A stretch of 64,000 nt of DNA, from positions 33,438,557-33,502,556 of the forward strand of contig OY735222.1 of NCBI GenBank assembly GCA_963457665.1, read 5' to 3'. Shown here piece by piece: positions 1-10,100 of this stretch. The notes beneath the pieces are model-generated. The model saw nothing but the letters and a program-made list of their open reading frames with translations. It ran no database searches and was not told the DNA's origin. The position numbers and the translations under genes were made by a program. This stretch comes from Thysanoteuthis rhombus. Its lineage: Eukaryota; Mollusca; Cephalopoda; Oegopsida; Thysanoteuthidae. The number at the start of each line of letters is the position of its first letter. The stretch's first letter is position 1.

Positions 1-304
1 TACTTCTTAATACTGATTTTATAGGACACGTATATTTATAATCAATAATGTACATGTCTAGATTAATATCTGTATTGATATATTTATATTGATTTAATAT
101 AGGTATTAATATTTGGAATTAACATATGTATTGTTCTAATAAATTATTGAAATAAGATATATTTTGGAATTGTAATCTGTATGAAAAGAAATCTCATTTT
201 AGAAAACATTTCACGCTAAATTTAAAGATATATTGATTTTGAACTTAAGTTTCTCAAGGTTCTGAATTTGTAAATGAATAAATCACTATTTAAAACTTTT
301 CAGT

Positions 305-450
305 GATCCAACAAAAGGTGAGAAAGTAACTAATGCATTGATCACCCCCTTTTTTCAATTTTTTAATTGATCAACTCCAACACAGCATGCTACCCAAAGA
401 CGTTGGTCACATGACAGTTTCTATTGAGTGACTAACCAGACATGTCTGTT
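305..450. repeat. Dispersed repeat, copy 1 (relatives at 42710-42825 and 6845-6895)
   Basis: The segment with TTCAATTTTTTAATTGATCA followed by GTTTCTATTGAGTGACTAAC recurs at 42710-42825 (CCAATTTTTTAATTGATCA, GTGATGAACCAGACTCG). A shorter form is at 6845-6895 (GGTTTCTATTGAATGAATAAC). Copies are diverged, and the family is not recognised. Confidence 0.55.
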
Positions 451-1052
451 TTTTTAATCATTTCAAAACAATAGAGCAACAGAATTAGGTGAAAAAAAAA
501 ATCACTTTATACTGAGAAAAATAGTTTTATTCATGAAAAATATGAGTTGCCTGTGTTTGTTTTGTCCTACTACAAAGATAGCAGTTGTGATGTTGATGTG
601 AATACACACATACACACAAGTGTTTGCTTTAGCGTATGCAAATACAAGCTTTGCTTTACCCCTCTTCCCCACCCTCTCTCTCTCTCTCTCTCTCTCTTTG
701 TGTTTGATTTAGCATGACCGAAACCAACAAATAAACAAATGTGATAATAGCTTTTATATAGAAAGATACATGGTTGTAACTGCTGTACTGTGTACTACGA
801 AACCTTCATATTTGATTTCTACAAGACTGACGTAACTAATGATACAATTAAACAATTTTTAAGGCTTTTTTACAATAATAACTATTCAAGCATTGACTTA
901 TATTACTTTTGTAGCAACCAATGAGTAAAGAAGAAAAAACTAATCTTAGAAATTGAAAAAAAAAGTATACTGTCACCAAAATTTTGAAAGCCTTTTAACA
1001 ATACAATGTAATGTCCCTTTTCTTTTTTTTTTTTCTATTTTCATCTTGACAG

Positions 1053-1177
1053 CAACCATTGATGGTAAAGACATCGGTCAAGTGGCTTACATCTCTCGTT
1101 CTAACTCGGTGCTCTTTAAAATGGCTGCATTTGTGTGTTGTGTCCAAAAGCCAAAAGTGAAAGTTTTCTTCATTGGG
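1053..1177 (+). CDS. FBH1: FBH1 exon: helicase motif IV region
   Basis: The acceptor is a T-rich tract ending TTGACAG and the donor is GTGAGT at 1178. The exon starts with two bases that complete a split codon and ends on a codon boundary. It encodes DGKDIGQVAYISRSN, matching the UvrD motif IV strand (animal FBH1 reads GQVALLSRTN here), then a segment ending KVFFIG that leads into the glycine-initiated next exon. Confidence 0.9.
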
Positions 1178-4100
1178 GTGAGTCAGTATTATTAATTTAA
1201 TGCAGTTGGATGAAATGTTCTAATCCTAACTACATTATGAAAAAAAAATAATATGAACTAATAATTTAATTCAAGAAATATTATCATTCATATTAACTGA
1301 AATTGGAATTGGGAGTTGGATATTTGAAAAAGATTTTACATGCAAACTCCAAAGCCTTGTTTCCCTGCTGTATACAATGAAATAATGAGGTGTAAAGGGC
1401 CCTGTCATAGAATACTGGTTAACTTATTAGTTTTGCATATCATTACCTCTGTTGTTAGTTCAATTCTCACTAGGTACACCATATTTATGGCCATGTGCCA
1501 GACTAAGCTGAGAAAAAAAAGTGAAGTAGTACCCTTTTTGAACTTGTCTTCTTTTTTAGTTGTTTTTTATATCCTAATGTATGTGGTAGTTAAATCTCCA
1601 GTTGTCTTCAGATAGAGTTTTCATCTAGTAAATCTTTTCTCTCAGTCTATCATAGTCTTCACTGGAAACGGACAACGAGATACCAATAAAGACACTAAAT
1701 AGGGTTGGGGAGGCACTCAGCAAAGAAGAAAAAAATACTTGTTTTATCTTATTCATAAAAAAATAACTAATCTTATTTAAATAACTAAAGGTAATTCACA
1801 ACATACATTACTTAGATGATTATAGATACAGACCATGTAAGCAGCACGAATCGAAAATAAAGAAGTAACATCTGACAAGACTTGAACTCTTATTCCATAT
1901 CTTTGGAAGCCTATCTGACATGGCTAACATCTTACCAATTTAGTCATATAGCTATGCTGCTCCTCATCCAATTTACCCCATACCATAGTTTGTCTCCAGT
2001 ATGAGGTGCATATTGTTTTTATGTTCTATCACCATTATGATGATAGAATGTAATTTCAATTGTTGTAACTTTGTCCCCAACATGAGATGCAGGCAATGTG
2101 GATCAGAAATAAGATGGAGGGAAAACTAACCGGAAATTAGAAATAGATGTTTTATCTAAAAAAAATTCAGACAATTCAATTCTCTTATTGTAGAATCTTA
2201 GTGATATTATCTTGATCTAATATTTTTATCAAATGAAGCATTGTCAATCGTTATCAATTTTTGACAGTATTTCCTCCATCTTAATTTTAGCTGCTTTTCA
2301 TCTCAATCACTAAAACCATCAATTTACAATAGAGTGTAAACAATGCAGATTGAAAATGAAAAAAATAGTGAGACCCTAACTTCTTTTCTTTTTTTTTCTT
2401 GAAGAAGCTTCCCTGTGTATGGCAAATGCTCTACTGATTGAACTACCAGACCACTTATGGCTGGCACAAGATCAAATCTAACCCTTGCACCCATATTTGT
2501 CATTATATTTATGTTCACTAGTTGTATTAGTAGTGATAATATTCTTTTGAATTATTTTTTTTTTTATCAAATGAAACGTTATCAACCATTATCAATTTTT
2601 GACTAGTATTTACCTCTTAGTTTTAGTTGCTTTTCATCAAAATTACAGCTGTGATTCCATTTTGCCTCAAGCTTTTTCTTCATTTCTGATCTGCCATTGA
2701 CTGACGATTTGAGTGAGATACAATAAAAAGCAACTAAAATGAATGAATGAGAACATTCTACCTCCTTGGACTGAATATAGGGTTCAGTTCGAAAATTCTG
2801 AGAGCATTAACAGATACAGCAGGCTTGTGGCATAGCAAGGTTTCTTATCACCCAAGGACAAATACAGTACCCATGAAGAGCATAAGTATTCATTACAGGC
2901 CATTATACACCTGCACCAGGGGAACAATTGTCCTTTTTTGCTACACAATTGCAACAGGCACCTGAATAAGACCAGAGGGTACAGTGGCTAAAATGTTATA
3001 AATATTGATACAACCAAGATGTGGACAATAGTTTGAATAAATCAGTGTATAGTAGATAAGTTACTTTTCTTTCTCTTCATTTTTTTCTTTCATTTAAATG
3101 ATATATTTTCTGTTATTAATAAAATCTTCAAAGTTTTTTTCTCAAAATTTCAAAGATGCACTTTCAAATTTAGTGCAGATAATGTTCTATTATCTTTCAG
3201 AAACTCAGACCTTGTGACATTTAATATCATGTTTTACCATGGAGCTCTACATAAATATTCTTTTCTCATTGTTTGGAAATATTTGTTTTGATTTCTGTTT
3301 CAGGGCCTTGCAAGTTGGGAATTTGACTTACTCCGCCGGTTGTGTATATTCCGTGATGAAGGTTACTTCAGCCACTGTAATTATATATTTCATTCTTCTA
3401 TTTGAATAACTAATGCTCTGCCCCTCATACAAAAGGTGGGTCAAAAGTCCATTGCCTGACAGAGTTATTAGCTTAATTTTCATCTGAAATCCTATTCACG
3501 GTTTATGTTTGCTTTATTTGTTTCTTCCAACACAACAATTATGTTATTAATAAATGTATATGTGAACAGACAGAATGATTATCCATTTCTTGATAACATA
3601 ATTGTCGCGTTGAAAGAAACAAATAGAGCAGATATAGACCGTGAATAAACAAAATGAGAATTTGGAGATGAAACAGTTATTTGGGCCATTGTTGGCAGCT
3701 GTTTAGCTCAATGGTAAGAGCAACGCTACATTGAAGCCACTATCAGTCACCGGTTCAATTCCTGCAGCAGCCCCATTTCAATTCCTGCAGCAGCCCTATT
3801 TTCTTTGATTGTTCATTCTATTGATGTTGTCTGGGCCAAATGATACATTCACTGTAGTAATGGAAGATCATTTTGAATATAGCTTCTCTATGATATAAGG
3901 TATTCCCTGCTTTACAAAAGTTTGTTTTATACCATTTTGCTTTTACAAAAGATCTCAAGCCACTAGGATTTGAACTGTCTGTGAGCATCTGTGCCTTCTC
4001 TTAATTAATTTTTTGCAACCACTTGCAAGATAACCCAAGGTATCAGAAAACCCTAAGAGAGCTCATAAAGGTGTTACACTTGGCATAAAAGTGGCAGATC

Positions 4101-7100
4101 TGTATGAATTAATGTTAATTATTTCTTTGCTTTGCAAAAGTTTCCATCAGAACACTCTACATTCAGATAGCTTTGGAAACTTATTAGACTCACGATACTA
4201 ATTGTTATCAAATTGGAGCTCTTCAGCAAAAAATAAATCAAAAGTTCTTACCTTTATTTCCAACTGATTTTTTCCTTCATCAAACTGTCAATATTTTCTC
4301 AAATTATGAGCACAATCATTTGCTCTTTACATCATTTGGGGGAAATGATAAAAGCATTACTATTTAGAGTCCCATATTGACTAGATGAATAGGGCAAAAT
4401 GAGCCTAACACTTCAGCCAGTTCCTCATGTTTTTGACCCTGCATGATTTTAATGGTTTATCAAGAAACCATGTTCAAAAGAATAAATTCTGGGATCTTTT
4501 TTTTCATCTTGCTCAGTGTTGTCATTTTCAGTTATTTTTTAATATTGCACAATGTTTTGGCTTGTTGATTCTCCAACCATTTTTAGAGGCAGTCTTCACC
4601 CTGTGGCCTTTTACTAATCATTAATTCTAGATCATATCTGCAACAGATTTTACCTCTGCCAACAAAGTTGGAAGAGGCCTGTCTTTTTACACAATATCTC
4701 AAAAAGTTCTTAATGAATTTCAATCACATTTTGTGTAAGGAAGAATTGATAAATTTTGGGGTGATTCCAGGATTTTTTTTTTTTTTTTTTTTCACAATTG
4801 AGTCATAATTTTTCATATGTTAGGACAATAGACTAAAATTCTGGGAAATCAAAACTTACAGTTAATCTTAACCGTAGATATATATAAAGTGATTTTCATT
4901 GAGTTTCTAAAGAGTGTATGGCATTGGCAAAGGCATGTATTCTTTGAGTGCTTTCCTAGTTGTACATGTGGGATCTATTTCACTTCATTGATTACCAAAC
5001 TGAGTCATTAAGCTTTGTTCTACATTTCAAATTATCTTATGTTTTGAATGTGATGCAATAACATTTAGTGGATTTTTTACTCTGGATTAAAAACATAACC
5101 TAAACACTTAGAGATTGTTTATTCCAATTATCTCCTCTTTCAGCCTCCTCCAGTCGTGACATCTTCTTGAGCAAGTTTCCCAGCTACTGGGCTTTGTCTC
5201 GGTATGTCAAGGAATCAATGGATGGTGAGCTGCTTCCAAAAGTCCAAATTTTGGAGCAATACACATCAAACTTGCATAAAGTCCTCTCTTACATTGAAGC
5301 TTCAGAAGTAAAAGACATCAAAGATGCAGGTTAGTCATTCATAACTTAATTGCAATTCCAAGCTACCACTTTCTACGATATTTTCATCTTTCTCCATTTC
5401 CTTTTTGTGCCATTTCTTACTATTCCTTGCTGCTTGCACGTTACTGCTTTCATCTACTGCCCCTCCATCACTGCTTTCTCCTAGCACCTGCTAACCAAAT
5501 TCTTCTTCCACCTGCTATCACCATCTCATACCCCACATTGTGTGGTCTCCATACTGTACCCCCATGCTCTCCCTCTCTCATACTGTCTCGCCACTGTGTT
5601 CTCGCCCTGCCGTGCCGCCCTTTGCCCACTATGTTCTCGCCCTGCCGTGCCGCCCCCTGCCCACTATTTTCTCGCCCTGCTGTGCCGCCCCCTGCCCACT
5701 ATTTTCTCGCCCTGCTGTGCCGCCCCCTGCCCACTATGTTCTTGCCCTGCTGTGCCACCCCCTGCCCACTATGTTCTTGCCCTGCTGTGCTGCCCCCTGC
5801 CCACTATGTTCTTGCCCTGCTGTGCTGCCCCCTGCCCACTATGTTCTTGCCCTGCTGTGCTGCCCCCTGCCCACTATGTTCTTGCCCTGCTGTGCTGCCC
5901 CCTGCCCACTATGTTCTTGCCCTGCTGTGCTGCCCCCTGCCCACTATGTTCTTGCCCTGCTGTGCCGCCCCCTGCCCACTATGTTCTCGCCCTGCCGTGC
6001 GGCCCACCTCCCCACGATGTTCTCGTCCTGCCGGGCCGCCCACTTCTCGACCATGTTCTCGTCCTGCCGGGCTGCCCACTTCTCCACCATGTTCTCGTCC
6101 TGCCGGGCCGTCCACCTCCCCACGATGTTCTCGTCCTGCCGGGCCGCCCACCTCCCCACGATGTTCTCGTCCTGCCGGGCCGCCCACCTCCCCACGATGT
6201 TCTCGTCCTGCCGGGCCGCCCACCTCCCCACGATGTTCTCGTCCTGCCGGGCCGCCCACCTCCCCACCATGTTCTCGTTCAATTTTAAAACTCCTTATCA
6301 TTTTCATCCAACAATTCCAGCAGCATGTACATTATTGCAACTGATTTTATTCCATAATCTTCTCTTACAGATGTTATCTTTACCACAGCTCACAAAGCGA
6401 AAGGTTTGGAATTTAGCACCGTTAAGATTTTGGATGATTTCAATATAGGTGAGTCTTGTTCTTATTCTCTGAGTTAACAATATCTCGTATAGATAACCTC
6501 CCTGCAAATATTAATCCAAAATCAACATTCTGATCTGTAATAACTATATTTTAACTAGTTTTGAATAATTATTTGATCTGCATTTAATCTGACAGTCAAT
6601 GAAATATCAAAGAGCATTGACGAATGAATTGGATGGAGGTAAATACCAGTATATTTGACTAGACAAGTGTGTAAAATGGATTGAAAAGACACACACAAAA
6701 TGAGGGACAAAACCTGTATATTTAAATAAACGCATGTATTAAATAGAGCGAAAAATCTGTATAATTGAAATGACAAATGTATCAAATTTTTAAAAATGCG
6801 GCATATTTTTAGAAATTGTCAAACAAAACTGTTAACATATCTATGTCTGTGGTCATGTGATGGTTTCTATTGAATGAATAACCAGACCTTTTTTTTTATC
6901 TGTAATAACCTCACGATAAAAATTGTTCTTTTTGTCATAATGAATTTCATAGAGGAAATATATTTCAATATCTATCCGTACCTTGCATAAATGAATCACT
7001 TTAGCCCACGTGTACCAGAACAAATTATCTAAAAAATTAATTTTTTTCTCTAAAATTAATTAAAAAATACCAGCACAAGATTTGGGACTTGTTGGTCCAA

Positions 7101-10100
7101 AATGATAAATACAAAAAAAAACATTTTGGGGAAGTGGTTAGATGGTGCTTAGTGATGGATTTATGCAAATTTTCAAGGTTTTAGCCCCCAAAATATGACC
7201 AGGGGTGTCTGGACCCATGCACACACAGACACTCTAAGAGAGACTGATCTGTTGCCCACTCAGCTGTGGGGCTTCAGTGATTCGATATTTTCTGAAAAAT
7301 TCTCTTTAATTCATTTGAATGCCACCTACTACTTTGAGGCCCGCATTTTCACAATGTTCAATTCTAATCAAGTGTTGCAACTGAGGGAAATTAAATGAAT
7401 TTACCACAAATTTCTGACATTCACTTGTTACAAATAAACAGAGTGAAAATTCAATGTTCTTATTCTTCTCCATCCTCTATTTCTCTTTTTATAGACACTC
7501 ACGAAGAAAGAAATCTCTTGTATGTTGCGGTAACACGGGCAAAAAGCTCTCTTTATCTTGATCAGAAAATTATTTCCTATTTGGAGAAATCTGGGGTAAG
7601 TGAAACAGCCATCTTTTAATTGTTCATATTTGAGCTATTTACTTATTCAATTCATGTATCCGTTGACAGTAATCGTACAACATATACCAACAAAAATTTA
7701 CAATTAATATTATTGAAGGAGGTGTGAGTGGCCTAATGGTTAGCAGCACGGAACAAACTCCTACTGAGACAGTTTGCATTCACTTTACTCTAATGCTTAT
7801 TATTATTATTATCATTATTATTTTTAGTGCAGATCACTTCACTTTCCTTTGGATTACATCAGCAAGGCCAAGAGAGGGATCCTGTCAACTGGGTATTCCA
7901 GGATATCCATACATTTTACCTAGGCTCGCACTCTGAATAGGTCACTACAGTCATTTCATTGTCCTCTAAGAAAGAAAGGGGGTCTTCTATAAAATACAAG
8001 AAGTAATTTTCCGATATTTTTAAGCCATTTGTTGAGGAAGTAGAGAGCTTAAAATTTTAAAGGATTTTATTTGCCCAGACTAATCTAGCTCCCAATATTA
8101 TCATTAACTTTTCTAGCTAATTTTGTTTGCTTGGCTCTGCATTTAACCATTAGACTGGCTCTTGTCAAGGTTGACAATTGATGTTATTACTTTATGATCT
8201 ATGAAGATAAATTCTAGAAAATGTGTTCACAGTTTAAACTCAAAAATAAGGCTGGTACACAGTTAGCTTGATTGGTAACAAATGTGGAAAAAAAAAAACA
8301 AATGAAAAGGTTAACAATAATAATTGAGTTTTAATTGTAGGAGGAAGGGCAGGAGTTTAATTTAGGCTCAAAGTTGTTCAGCAAGATCTATTAAGGTAAT
8401 TTAAGAGGTGAAGTGAAAAATTTGGAGAAAGGAATGTCACTTGTAAAATGTAAGATCAAGGCTTGCAATGTCCGTCAATTTTTGGTCACCTACACTACAG
8501 CCACTTGAAGGTTTTCTCTGGAAGTTCATCCTAACTAGATAGAGTGCTTAGCTTTGTTTCAATGTGTTCTTTGAGATGAAGAAGGAAAGTTATTTTACAA
8601 AAAAGGAAGGATTACTTTGTATATATAAAGGTATGTGTGTAAAAACTACCTCAACTAAGAGAGAGTGAAAATGCGAGCTTACCTTGAGGCTGTCAGAATA
8701 GAGAGAAGAGAAATTTACCACCTGAAGCTTAAATATCATTTGAATATCATAAAGATAACAACCACTTATCCTATATGTAGTTTTGTGTGATGTCAAGGAG
8801 GAAGAGACAAAGAATTGACCATTTCTTGAGACTTCTTCACCATATGTTGGGGATCGCTGGTAGATCTTTGCCAAGAGTAGATAACTCCAAATATCACTAA
8901 TTTTTGCACATATTATTTAGTGTTAATAAGTAGGCACTATAACTGTATACATGTACAATATTGGAAAGTATACTTACACTCTTTCAAAACGTATTGTAAT
9001 AATCTAATATCTCTTTTGAAAATTCAATTTGGGTCATAAATGCCCAGTGCAGATAAAGGCCATATTTCCATTTTTGACTAAAATCCTATCAATTCTTCCA
9101 TTATTGATAGAAAACCAGAAAAAATAATTTCTACAAGCTTCCTCATTGCTTTCTTGCTCATTAATAATACACAGGTTAATACGCTGAAATTAATAGATTT
9201 TAAGTTACATTTTCATTGACACACGTCGTTTTTTGCGGTATTAATATACACTGTACACAGGTGTATGGGAACTCTTTCTATAAAGGGATGCAAAAGGCTT
9301 GATTTGCCCAAATCTTTCCAGTTTTTCCCGAAATTTAACACATTGTGGCAAGACAGTGAGGAGTACTTATGTTGTCTAGTAATGGGGCAGAACACGGGAG
9401 AGGTAGTTTTTCTATTTTGGGATTTAGTGTTCAAAGAAAGTGTTTTTACTTTTTATATTTACGATCTTTGTCTCAGCTCAAGGCTCAGTTGAGTTCTTTC
9501 TCATTACAAATTTCCTATAACAATTCTAAAGGATGATTTGTATCTTTTTCAATAAAGAGACAGATAATTTAGCTGGGTGGGGGTCATCTTCATCATCATC
9601 ATCTTCTAACATATCATAAACAACATTAAAAAGAATAACATTAAATAGTCTTTCTGTTATATCTGCCCGACAGGAATTGAGACTGAGAGTGAGATGTTAC
9701 GATTCCTTGAATGGAGAGGAACTGCAATGCTGCTGCAATAATTGCCATGAAGAAGTCCATGATGAAATTCTGCCTCCAATAGTCGTGGAAAAGAAAAAGA
9801 TACGTTTGGTATGTTAATATCATCTATTTTTATCTTCTTTTTTTTTCATTTTTTTTTTTTTTTTTAACATGCCTGTTTTCAGCATTTTTGCGGGGGGGGG
9901 GGTCTTTTTATTCATATAAATTCATAGCATCATTAGTCTGTCATCAAAGTATTTTCCCTGGCTTTCTCTGTCCTTACCTCACCTTTCAGGTAAATAGTGT
10001 ATTCCATCAAAAACGAATAATTCCGGTCTTGATTCAATTGATTTTTTGAACCCATTTTCTCAGCTTCCGAATTTCCCCAAAACCACAGTTGATTGCTTTA

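Noticed and set aside
3697..3775. Possible functional tRNA gene
   Set aside because: Box A and B are good, but the acceptor and T stems do not pair properly. The body continues into sequence shared with another SINE copy.
5427..6448. Long overlapping Pro/Cys/Leu-rich open frames on + strand and Gly/Arg/Glu frames on - strand
   Set aside because: They are translations of the 35/36-bp minisatellite in an FBH1 intron, open in many frames because the unit lacks stop triplets.
7395..7494. Upstream extension of the motif VI exon (frame begins MNLPQISD, reminiscent of NLPQL in vertebrate FBH1)
   Set aside because: There is a stop just before the ATG and no acceptor upstream of the NLPQ codons. CTCTTTTTATAG at 7483-7494 is a strong acceptor in the right phase, so the resemblance is probably chance.
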